Source: Bacillota bacterium
GTDB lineage: Bacteria; Bacillota; Dethiobacteria; DTU022
Reading direction: 5' to 3'
Length of the DNA stretch: 8,684 nt
Assembly: GCA_012797095.1 (NCBI GenBank)
Contig: JAAZPS010000014.1
Coordinates: 1-8,684 of the forward strand
A model generated the notes under the pieces. The model saw nothing but the letters and a program-made list of their open reading frames with translations, did not search any database and was not told the origin of the DNA. Positions within the stretch are counted from its first letter, which is position 1, and each line of letters opens with the position of its first letter. Positions 1 to 6,136 of the stretch are shown here, in pieces. The position numbers were made by a program, and so were the translations under genes.

Positions 1-191
1 ATATCCTCGGCCAGCTGGGCGATCATCCGGCCCGACTGGTCGGAACTGGTACCCGGATCGAACGGGATGATCATTGTGATATTCTTTGCTGGAAAATCTG
101 CAACATCCCCACTATCACCACATCCGGTCATCAATACACCGATCAACAATGCAACAACAACGATGATACTAATTCTTTGCTTGCTCAACAT
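1..191 (-). CDS. tctC: TctC-family solute-binding lipoprotein of a tripartite tricarboxylate transporter (5' part only)
   Basis: Only the first 63 codons are present; the rest lies beyond the left edge. The N-terminus is a lipoprotein signal: basic residues (K4, R6), a hydrophobic stretch at about 7-20, then a lipobox-like M-T-G-C with the modified cysteine at residue 24. After a short linker comes the typical start of a TctC/Bug-family binding protein, FPAKNITMIIPFDPGTSSDQ (about residues 34-53), which matches the family pattern of a first beta strand (IPF), a P-G turn and a ligand-contacting S/T-D segment. The protein should sit outside the membrane, capture a carboxylate and hand it to TctA/TctB. 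ATG at 191 is chosen because AGGAGG (199-204) lies 7 bases upstream. It is the third transporter gene, 80 bases after tctA; many clusters place tctC first. Ligands in this family range from citrate to aromatic acids, so the substrate is not assigned. Confidence 0.9.
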   Translation of the reverse strand, partial: MLSKQRISIIVVVALLIGVLMTGCGDSGDVADFPAKNITMIIPFDPGTSSDQSGRMIAQLAED

Positions 192-271
192 CTGGGTCCC
201 TCCTAATTTTGTCTGATCTGGATTGCCTGATTGACCCCGCGATTACCCCTTGAGGCGCCACCTCCCTGAGA

Positions 272-1741
272 TTATTTGCGCGCTATACTGGCCAGACCTT
301 TTGCCAGAACGGGCCAGATCAGGAACAGCACGGTCAACGCCAGCACTGTCCCGCTGATCGGTCTGGTAAAGAAATCCAGCAGATTGCCCTTGTTCACGAT
401 GAGCGCCGCTCTCAGATTCTGTTCTATGATCGGGCTCAGCACTATCCCCAGCACCAGCGGGATCATCGGCACCCCCAAATTGGACAAGAGATATCCGGCG
501 ATCCCGAATGCAACCATAACCCCCACATCGAAGATGCTGTTCCTTGGTGAATATGAGCCGATGATGCAAAGACTGGCGATAACCGGCAACAGATATTTCA
601 AGGGGACGTTCGATATCCTGGCGATATATTTTGCACAACCCAACCCGATCAGGAGCATGACGATATTGCCCAGGATCAAGCTGGCATAGATTCCCTCAAC
701 GATATCCGGATGTTTCACGAAAAGCGTTGGCCCGGGGGTCAGGCCGTGCATCAGAAATGTGCCAAACATGATCGCAACTGCGGCATCACCGGGAATGCCC
801 AGTGACAGCAGCGGGATCAACGCTCCCCCTGTGACCGCATTATTGGCGCATTCCGAGGCCGCCACCCCCTCCTTGATCCCGGTACCAAATTCCAATTTCT
901 TGTTCAACCGGCTTGCGGTGTCGTATGATAAAAATGAGGCGATGGGACCGCCGGCACCGGGCAGAGCTCCGATAAGGGTCCCGATGGTCGAGCCGATCAG
1001 CGTTATGCCGGAGATATCTTTAAGATCTTTCCATGTGGGGATCACCCTGGTGACCTTCTTCAGGAGATGGTGCCCCTCTTTCTGCTTGCCGGCCTGGATC
1101 AGCAGCTCCCGGAACCCGAATATCCCGATCATCATGGGGATGAACTCGAATCCGGTCAAAAGGTTTGTATTTCCGAAAGTGAACCTGGGGATCGAAGTGA
1201 TCGGATCAAGACCGATGGTCGGAATAAGCAAGCCGATCAATGCAGCCATGATTCCCTTGCCGATATTGTTTCTGGATAAGCCCGCCACGATACTCAGGCC
1301 CATAACCCCAACGGCAAAATATTCCTGCGGGCCGAACCTCAGCGCAAACTGTCCGATCAGCGGTGCCGCCACGATCAACGCTACTGCCGAGATGATCCCC
1401 CCGGCAAAGGAGCTGATCGTGACAATCCCCAGGGCCTTGCCCGCTTCACCTTTGAGGGCCATCCTGTTTCCATCCACGGCGGTCAACATTGCTGCGGGCG
1501 TTCCGGGCACATTGATCAGAATTGCCGTGATCGAGCCGCCATAGACCGCTCCGCAATACATCCCCATCAGCATGGCCAGGCCCGGAACCGGCTCAAGGAC
1601 ATAGGTGAAGGAGATGATCAGGGCTAGCCCCATCGGTACGGTCAAACCCGGCATCGCCCCGATAGCAATTCCCAGGGCAGTGCCGCCGATAAGCAGTGAG
1701 ATCGTTAAAGGATCTGATATTATTTGCAGCAGGGCGCTCAT
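272..1741 (-). CDS. tctA: TctA-family large permease subunit of a tripartite tricarboxylate transporter
   Basis: The 489-residue protein is very hydrophobic and near the usual TctA length of about 500, with roughly ten to twelve membrane segments. Two family signature regions are visible in the expected internal-repeat arrangement. The first is GAMPGLT (28-34) followed by YGGSITAILINVPGTP (67-82) and a DG (90-91). The second is GALPGAG (258-264) followed by E-G-V-A-A-S-E-C-A-N-N-A (291-302), S-L-G-I-P-G (313-318) and HGLTPGP (332-338). TctA is the secondary-active channel subunit, driven by an ion gradient, and takes substrate from the TctC binding protein. The ATG at 1741 directly follows the tctB stop codon (TAG then ATG, no gap). 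Its ribosome binding site AGGAGG (1749-1754) is encoded in the last tctB codons, so the two are probably translationally coupled. The family is certain; the transported acid is unknown. Confidence 0.96.
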   Translation of the reverse strand: MSALLQIISDPLTISLLIGGTALGIAIGAMPGLTVPMGLALIISFTYVLEPVPGLAMLMGMYCGAVYGGSITAILINVPGTPAAMLTAVDGNRMALKGEAGKALGIVTISSFAGGIISAVALIVAAPLIGQFALRFGPQEYFAVGVMGLSIVAGLSRNNIGKGIMAALIGLLIPTIGLDPITSIPRFTFGNTNLLTGFEFIPMMIGIFGFRELLIQAGKQKEGHHLLKKVTRVIPTWKDLKDISGITLIGSTIGTLIGALPGAGGPIASFLSYDTASRLNKKLEFGTGIKEGVAASECANNAVTGGALIPLLSLGIPGDAAVAIMFGTFLMHGLTPGPTLFVKHPDIVEGIYASLILGNIVMLLIGLGCAKYIARISNVPLKYLLPVIASLCIIGSYSPRNSIFDVGVMVAFGIAGYLLSNLGVPMIPLVLGIVLSPIIEQNLRAALIVNKGNLLDFFTRPISGTVLALTVLFLIWPVLAKGLASIARK

Positions 1742-2215
1742 CTAAAATCCTCCTAGAAATGTTGGTAGCGACACGCCAAAAAAGTATTTGAAGACCACCC
1801 CGATGATGACACTCAGGATTGCCGGAAACAGGATATATTGCCAGATCTTTCTTTCCCCGAAGAGATAGAGCAAAAAGGCAACATAGAGGGTGTTTGATAG
1901 ATAAAACCCCAGATATCTGATCAGGAGCACATAGAGCACCGCCCCCAGGATGGTGGCCAGAGCCTCCTTGCCGACAGCAATAAAGGGTCCGGAGAGCTCC
2001 TTGCGGTTGATGATCGGGCCAAGCAATGTTCCCGCCGCCATAACCAGCAGAGGTACCGCCAGCAGGAGCGGATATGAACTGGCCTTGAACAACCCCGCCC
2101 TTGCCGCACTGGGCATGACCGAGGAATAATAGATGATCAATAGGCTGACGATACCGAGCCCCAACCCCAGTTGAAAATCGGGATATTCCCAAACCTTTGC
2201 TCTTTTCTTTGTCAT
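1742..2215 (-). CDS. tctB: TctB-family small membrane subunit of a tripartite tricarboxylate transporter
   Basis: The 157-residue protein has the size and layout of TctB. A short charged N-terminus (MTKKRAK) is followed by about four to five membrane segments at roughly residues 15-34, 45-66, 82-100, 102-118 and 124-147. The C-terminus FFGVSLPTFLGGF resembles the usual TctB ending, in which a G-V-x-L-P motif follows the last helix. TctB sequences are poorly conserved, so the call rests as much on position next to a clear tctA as on sequence. TctB is the small helper subunit of the permease in the cytoplasmic membrane. The ATG at 2215 has a purine-rich GGGGG about 7 bases upstream as a plausible ribosome binding site. 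The gene starts 57 bases after the acyl-CoA dehydrogenase stop codon, which suggests co-transcription. Confidence 0.9.
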   Translation of the reverse strand: MTKKRAKVWEYPDFQLGLGLGIVSLLIIYYSSVMPSAARAGLFKASSYPLLLAVPLLVMAAGTLLGPIINRKELSGPFIAVGKEALATILGAVLYVLLIRYLGFYLSNTLYVAFLLYLFGERKIWQYILFPAILSVIIGVVFKYFFGVSLPTFLGGF

Positions 2216-2255
2216 CCTGATGCCCCCTGACCTGTAATTGAGTGGTGCTCCGAGG

Positions 2256-2274
2256 AGCCGGGTAGGAACCGGCT
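2256..2274 (-). repeat. Small inverted repeat at the acyl-CoA dehydrogenase stop codon
   Basis: AGCCGG and CCGGCT form a perfect 6-bp stem with a 7-base loop. One arm overlaps the stop codon of the acyl-CoA dehydrogenase gene (TAG at 2273-2275). No run of T follows on the minus strand, so it is not a standard intrinsic terminator. It could act as an intercistronic stabilising or processing hairpin between the enzyme and transporter parts of the operon, or be chance. A 6-bp inverted repeat is expected a few times in a window of this size. Confidence 0.3.
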
Positions 2275-3412
2275 ATCGCAGCAGCTGTCCGGCAACAACG
2301 ATCTTCTGAATCTCGGTGGTCCCCTCGTAAATTTCGGTGATCTTGGCATCCCGCATCAGCCGCTCGACCCCGTTTTCACGGATATAGCCGTAACCGCCAT
2401 ATACCTGAACGGCCTTGCTGCTCTGCTTCATCGCTGTTTCCGAGGCATAGTACTTGGCCATCGCCGCTGCCTCGGTGATCCGTTGACCCTGATCCTTCAG
2501 CCATGCTGCATGGTACGTCAACATCCGGGCAGCCTTGATCTCCGTGGCCATCTCGGCCAGGATGAACTGGATCGCCTGAAAAGCAGAGAGCGGCCGGTTG
2601 AACTGCTGCCGCATTCTGGCATACTCCCGGGCCTGATCGAAAGCACTCTGGGCTATGCCCAGCGCCTGGGCGGCAATGGCGACGCGGCCGCCGTCAAGGG
2701 AATGCAGCGCAATTTTGAAGCCCTCTCCGATCTTGCCTAGAAGATTCTCCCGGGGAACGCGAACATTGTCAAAGGTCAATGATGCTGTCTTTGCCGCACG
2801 GATCCCCATCTTTTCCTCCTGCCTGCCCACACTGAAGCCCGGTGAGGCGGTCTCCACGATGAATGCGCTGATCCCCCTGGTGCCGGCGGTTTTATCGGTC
2901 ATCGCCATCACGATGCACAGATCGGCCAATCCGGAGTTGGAGATAAATATCTTGGAACCGTTCAGCAGCCAGTGGTCACCATCGGGCACGGCGGTGGTTT
3001 CAATGGCTGCGGCATCCGAGCCGGCATTGGGTTCGGTTAACCCGAAGGAGCCGATCATCTCCCCCCCGGCCAATCGGGGCAGATATCTCTGTTTCTGTTC
3101 TTCTGTACCCCAGTTCAGGATCGGTTCCGTCCCCAGCGAGACATGAGTCTCCACGGTTACCCCCGTGGAGGCACAGGCACGACTCAGCTCTTCAACAGCT
3201 AAAATATAGCTCAGAAAGTCCCCTCCGCCCCCGCCGTATGCTTCGGGTACAGATATCCCGAAGAGTCCCATCTCCGCAATTTTCCCGATCAGCTCCGCCG
3301 GTATTTCCCCGAGCCGATCCATCTCCGCAGCGATGGGAGCAACCTCTTTTTCAGCAAACTCCCGTACCATTTGCCTGATCATCGCTTGCTCTTCGGTTAG
3401 ATCGAAATCCAC
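2273..3412 (-). CDS. Acyl-CoA dehydrogenase, short-chain (butyryl-CoA dehydrogenase-like)
   Basis: The 379-residue flavoprotein has the normal length of the short-chain acyl-CoA dehydrogenase family. It carries the N-terminal helical domain, the FAD/substrate signature FGLTEPNAGSDA (123-134), the middle beta domain (NGSKIFISNSG, 151-161; F-D-N-V-R-V-P-R-E-N-L-L-G, 214-226), and the C-terminal helical domain with QVYGGYGYIRENGVERLMRD (336-355). IYEGTTEIQ (361-369) contains the expected catalytic base, Glu363, at the position used by short-chain and butyryl-CoA dehydrogenases. It should interconvert an acyl-CoA and its 2,3-enoyl-CoA using FAD and an electron-transfer flavoprotein, but no etfAB gene is in the window. 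The start is GTG at 3412, supported by AAAGGAGAGG (3418-3427) with GGAG 8 bases upstream and by the family-typical N-terminus (M)DFDLTEEQ. The gene lies 61 bases after iorB and 57 before tctB. Family certain, substrate chain length inferred. Confidence 0.94.
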   Translation of the reverse strand: MDFDLTEEQAMIRQMVREFAEKEVAPIAAEMDRLGEIPAELIGKIAEMGLFGISVPEAYGGGGGDFLSYILAVEELSRACASTGVTVETHVSLGTEPILNWGTEEQKQRYLPRLAGGEMIGSFGLTEPNAGSDAAAIETTAVPDGDHWLLNGSKIFISNSGLADLCIVMAMTDKTAGTRGISAFIVETASPGFSVGRQEEKMGIRAAKTASLTFDNVRVPRENLLGKIGEGFKIALHSLDGGRVAIAAQALGIAQSAFDQAREYARMRQQFNRPLSAFQAIQFILAEMATEIKAARMLTYHAAWLKDQGQRITEAAAMAKYYASETAMKQSSKAVQVYGGYGYIRENGVERLMRDAKITEIYEGTTEIQKIVVAGQLLR

Positions 3413-3473
3413 AGCAACCTCTCCTTTGGCAGCCCGGTTCAGGGGGCCTTTTTTTCAAGTTAACAAATTTCTG

Positions 3474-4067
3474 CTACAGCAAAGCAACCAGATCATAACC
3501 GGCCTTCAGGGCCTCCAGGTTGATCCTGAGCACCTTTGGCGGAAGGAGCCCCGCCAAGACATCGGCCAGATCATTCCGATCGAAAAATGGGATAACGCCG
3601 CTGAGAGCGCCGAGCAAGACCATATTGGTCATGATGAGCCCACCCAGTTCGCGTGCCTTCTCCGAAGCGTTGATCAGGTAGCCGTTTGCCGAACGCCGGC
3701 GCAGCTCTTCCGATATCTCCCCCTCGGGCGGGTACCGATCCAGCCCCATATTGCAGAGCACCGTCGGGACGGCTTCGGAATTGACAATGTAACAGCCCTC
3801 CGGAGCAAGCCTGTCGAGATGCCGCAGTGCCTCGACCAGCTCGAAGCCGAGGATGACATCTGCCGCCCCTGCAGGTACAGTCGGGGAGAAGATCGTATCT
3901 TCGGATAAGCGCAGATGAGAGACCACCGATCCCCCGCGCTGGGCCGCTCCGATCGTCTCGGTGCCGATCACATTGAGCCCTTTATCCATGGCGTAATTGG
4001 CAATCGCTACCGAGGCCAGCAGATTGCCCTGACCGCCGACACCGCAGATAACAAGATCCATTTTCAT
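3474..4067 (-). CDS. iorB: Indolepyruvate:ferredoxin oxidoreductase-type 2-oxoacid oxidoreductase, beta subunit
   Basis: The 197-residue protein is the gamma-type domain of the pyruvate:ferredoxin oxidoreductase superfamily, found as a separate subunit in IorAB enzymes. It opens with a nucleotide/CoA-binding-like GVGGQG (9-14), then ETIGAAQRGGSVVSHLR (37-53), the counterpart of the family's E-x-H-G-M-x-Q-R-G-G-x-V segment; here I-G-A-A replaces the common H-G-M. A near-C-terminal T-N-M-V-L-L-G-A-L-S-G is also typical. With IorA it converts a 2-oxoacid plus CoA to an acyl-CoA, CO2 and reduced ferredoxin in the cytoplasm. An upstream in-frame ATG at 4115 exists, but I chose ATG at 4067. That start gives the expected N-terminus MKMDLVICG and a 4-base ATGA overlap with the iorA stop. 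The nearest ribosome binding site, AGGAG (4081-4085), is 13 bases away, unusually long, so translation probably depends on coupling to iorA. A third ATG at 4061 is possible. Confidence 0.92.
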   Translation of the reverse strand: MKMDLVICGVGGQGNLLASVAIANYAMDKGLNVIGTETIGAAQRGGSVVSHLRLSEDTIFSPTVPAGAADVILGFELVEALRHLDRLAPEGCYIVNSEAVPTVLCNMGLDRYPPEGEISEELRRRSANGYLINASEKARELGGLIMTNMVLLGALSGVIPFFDRNDLADVLAGLLPPKVLRINLEALKAGYDLVALL

Positions 4068-5902
4068 ATTGTTATTATTGCTCCTCTCCGGCAGAGATCT
4101 GCGCATAAACCGCAATGAACGCAGCTTTTCTGATCGATGGCGACCCTGTTTTCATCCTCAAGGTAGTACAGGGCAGGGCAGCCCAGATCGTTGATGCAGA
4201 TCTTGCAGCCGTTGCAGCGTTCCGGGAGCATCTTTACCTCACGCTTGTTGAAATAGGGCTGCCCACCCCTGCGGGTACGCAAAAGATGGCAGGGCGCCCT
4301 GGAGATTACCAGGGAAACACCCTCTTCCTTGATCGCCTGATCGAGCACTTTTTTACTTTCGTCCAAAAGATAGGGGTTGATTATCCGCGTTTTCACGCCC
4401 AGCGCTTCGCCGATCTTTTCCGGAGAAAGGGCCGGGGCGCTTTCCCCGTGGATATTCTCTCCGCTGCCGGGGTGCGGCTGAAAACCGGTCATGGCGGTGG
4501 TGCGATTGTCACAGAGGACCACGGTGATCCTGGATCGGTTGGCAACAGCATTGACCAGTCCGAGCAGCCCGTTGTGAAAAAATGTAGAGTCCCCGATAAC
4601 GGCCACGACTGGGCGCTCGATCCCGGTTCGGGCAATCCCCGAAGCCACGGGGATGGAGGAGCCCATGCAAAAGATGGTCGACTGCAGCTCCATGGGGGGA
4701 AAACTGCCGGCATCGTAACAACCGATATCACCGGTGACGATGGCCTTATTCTTCCGGGAAACCTGTTTAAGAGCGCTCAGTAAGCCCCGGTGACTGCAGC
4801 CAATACATTGGGTCCGCGTGCGCACGGGAACCTCCACCGCGGAGGGCTTAGCCACAGCGGCGGGGCGCTCGATCAACCCCAGCCTGGCAGCGGCGGCGAT
4901 AACCCCTTCTGCGGTCAGCTCTCCCTCTCCGGGCAAAAATCCGTCCCGGCCCAGGATCTTCACCGCGAGCCCCTCCTCGCTGCAGATGCCGCGGAGCAGC
5001 CCGGCCACCACCGGTTCGATCTCCTCGAACACCACCACCTTGTCCAGGCCTTTCAGGAAAGTGAGAACCTTCTGCCTGGGCAGCGGCAATGTGCCCAACT
5101 TCAGAATGGGAAATTTACGCTGCAGTATGGCCTCGGCTTCCTTGATATAGCTGTACCCGATCCCGCATCCGACAAAACCGATCCGCCCCGCGCCGTCCTC
5201 GATCGAATTGAAGATGCTCTCTTCGGCGTATCTGGTGAAGCGTTCCTGTTTGCGGTTCAGCAGGGCATGCCGCCACAGCGGCCGCATCTTCCCTCCGGCC
5301 CGGGGCTCGTTGACAGCACTCATCACAAAACGTGAACGGTCATCGACAAATTCCGGGATCCGCGCCAGCTGCTTCTGCCCGGAAAGCTGAATAACGGAAC
5401 GGGAGTGACAGATTCGCATCACCGGGCGGAGGATACAGCTTGAACCTGTCTCCTCGGAGAAGGCAAAGGCCTCCTTGACCATCTCCTTCGCCTCGGCGGG
5501 TGTTGCCGGATCAAAGACCGGGAGGTGACCATAGGTGTGGAGTAAAATACGCGTATCTTCCTCATTCTGCGAAGAATTGGCCCCCGGATCATCGGCCGAG
5601 ACAAGCACCATCCCTCCGCGGACACCGGTAAAATTCAGGTGCATGATAAAATCTGCGGCAAAATTGGTCCCGTTATGCTTCATCACTGCCAGGGAGCGCA
5701 GGTTGCACAGGGAAGCGCCCATCGCCATCTCCAGGGCAACCTTTTCATTTACCGACCATTCCACATAGATCTCTTCACCATGGAGACATTCCTCGACAAT
5801 TTCCGTGGCCGGTGTTCCGGGATAGCCGGTGACAAAAGATACTCCTGCCTCAAGAGCTCCAGCGGCGATTGCCTTGTTACCCATGATATAGTCTTTTTTC
5901 AT
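4064..5902 (-). CDS. iorA: Indolepyruvate:ferredoxin oxidoreductase-type 2-oxoacid oxidoreductase, alpha subunit
   Basis: The 612-residue protein matches IorA in length and domain order. The N-terminal thiamine-diphosphate pyrimidine domain has YPGTP (27-31), VNEKVALE (51-58) and ADDPGANSSQNEEDTR (103-118). The diphosphate domain begins at CIGC (366-369), continues with TGDIGC, and holds the GDS (437-439) to N466 thiamine-diphosphate/Mg motif. The C-terminus is a two-cluster ferredoxin domain: C563, C566, C569, C575, then C594, C597, C600, C604. It decarboxylates a 2-oxoacid, classically an aryl pyruvate from aromatic amino acids, and reduces ferredoxin. The start is ATG at 5902 because AAGGA (5911-5915) lies 8 bases upstream; an in-frame TTG at 5926 and ATG at 5911 lack a suitable site. 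It overlaps iorB by ATGA and heads the probable iorA-tctC operon. The family is certain. An aryl-pyruvate substrate is only the default reading; branched or other 2-oxoacids remain possible. Confidence 0.94.
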   Translation of the reverse strand: MKKDYIMGNKAIAAGALEAGVSFVTGYPGTPATEIVEECLHGEEIYVEWSVNEKVALEMAMGASLCNLRSLAVMKHNGTNFAADFIMHLNFTGVRGGMVLVSADDPGANSSQNEEDTRILLHTYGHLPVFDPATPAEAKEMVKEAFAFSEETGSSCILRPVMRICHSRSVIQLSGQKQLARIPEFVDDRSRFVMSAVNEPRAGGKMRPLWRHALLNRKQERFTRYAEESIFNSIEDGAGRIGFVGCGIGYSYIKEAEAILQRKFPILKLGTLPLPRQKVLTFLKGLDKVVVFEEIEPVVAGLLRGICSEEGLAVKILGRDGFLPGEGELTAEGVIAAAARLGLIERPAAVAKPSAVEVPVRTRTQCIGCSHRGLLSALKQVSRKNKAIVTGDIGCYDAGSFPPMELQSTIFCMGSSIPVASGIARTGIERPVVAVIGDSTFFHNGLLGLVNAVANRSRITVVLCDNRTTAMTGFQPHPGSGENIHGESAPALSPEKIGEALGVKTRIINPYLLDESKKVLDQAIKEEGVSLVISRAPCHLLRTRRGGQPYFNKREVKMLPERCNGCKICINDLGCPALYYLEDENRVAIDQKSCVHCGLCADLCRRGAIITI

Positions 5903-5910
5903 TTTCCCCA

Positions 5911-5915
5911 TCCTT
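5911..5915 (-). promoter_or_regulatory. Ribosome binding site that sets the iorA start
   Basis: AAGGA on the minus strand ends 8 bases before ATG 5902, with further G residues (GGGG) in the spacer. Neither the in-frame TTG at 5926 nor the ATG at 5911 has a comparable site at a workable distance, so this element fixes the start. Confidence 0.6.
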
Positions 5916-6017
5916 ATTTCAATCAATGAACTGCAGTTTCGTTAAATAATTAAATTTGCCCGATTCTTAATCTTCACCCGGCCATCGCTCAGCGGGCAGG
6001 CGCCATATTCAGCTGCT

Positions 6018-6047
6018 GTGTTTCATACTGCAAAACAGTGTTTTATT
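6018..6047 (-). promoter_or_regulatory. Candidate IclR-type operator upstream of iorA
   Basis: A perfect 13-bp palindrome, AAAACAGTGTTTT (6032-6044), has 6-bp arms around a central G. Its inner core AAACA-N-TGTTT is identical to the core of the KdgR-type IclR-family operator (consensus AATGAAACANTGTTTCATT). On the plus strand the right half, TGTTTTATT, matches 8 of 9 consensus positions; the left half matches 5 of 9. A second half-site, GTGTTTC (6018-6024), lies 20 bp away in the same orientation, about two helical turns. The site is between the iclR gene and iorA, where a local regulator would be expected to bind. That the IclR protein encoded next door is the binder is an inference; a 6-bp-arm palindrome alone could be chance. 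Confidence 0.5.
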
Positions 6048-6049
6048 GC

Positions 6050-6060
6050 TATATAATAAT
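6050..6060 (-). promoter_or_regulatory. Possible -10 region of the iorA operon promoter
   Basis: On the minus strand this AT-rich stretch offers TATTAT (6053-6058, 5 of 6 match to TATAAT) and an overlapping TATATA (6050-6055). No good -35 hexamer lies 16-18 bases upstream. If used, the start of transcription would fall near 6046 and the palindrome at 6032-6044 would cover the first transcribed bases, a layout suited to repression. Confidence 0.25.
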
Positions 6061-6136
6061 TCGCCTTTATTTTGATTTTCCCTGCCCCAATCGATCTACC
6101 AACTTATGCCACGCCCGGGGAAAAGCCCGGCCAGCC

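Noticed and set aside
759..1544. Plus-strand open frame of 261 codons opposite tctA
   Set aside because: It lies fully antisense to a gene with clear family motifs, has no recognisable domain, and is the kind of long shadow frame GC-rich genes produce.
3428..3455. Possible terminator before the acyl-CoA dehydrogenase gene (GC-rich stretch followed by seven T on the plus strand)
   Set aside because: The T run is on the plus strand, where no gene ends. The possible stem (GGC-CCC with GGG-GCC) is short and interrupted, and on the coding strand the run is A.
4115..4783. Plus-strand open frame of 222 codons opposite iorA
   Set aside because: It is antisense to the thiamine-diphosphate and ferredoxin domains of iorA and has a composition typical of a shadow frame.
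6112..6128. Hairpin CCGGG / CCCGG just after the iclR stop codon
   Set aside because: It has only 5 base pairs and no following T run on the minus strand; CCCGGG-rich sequence produces such pairs readily.
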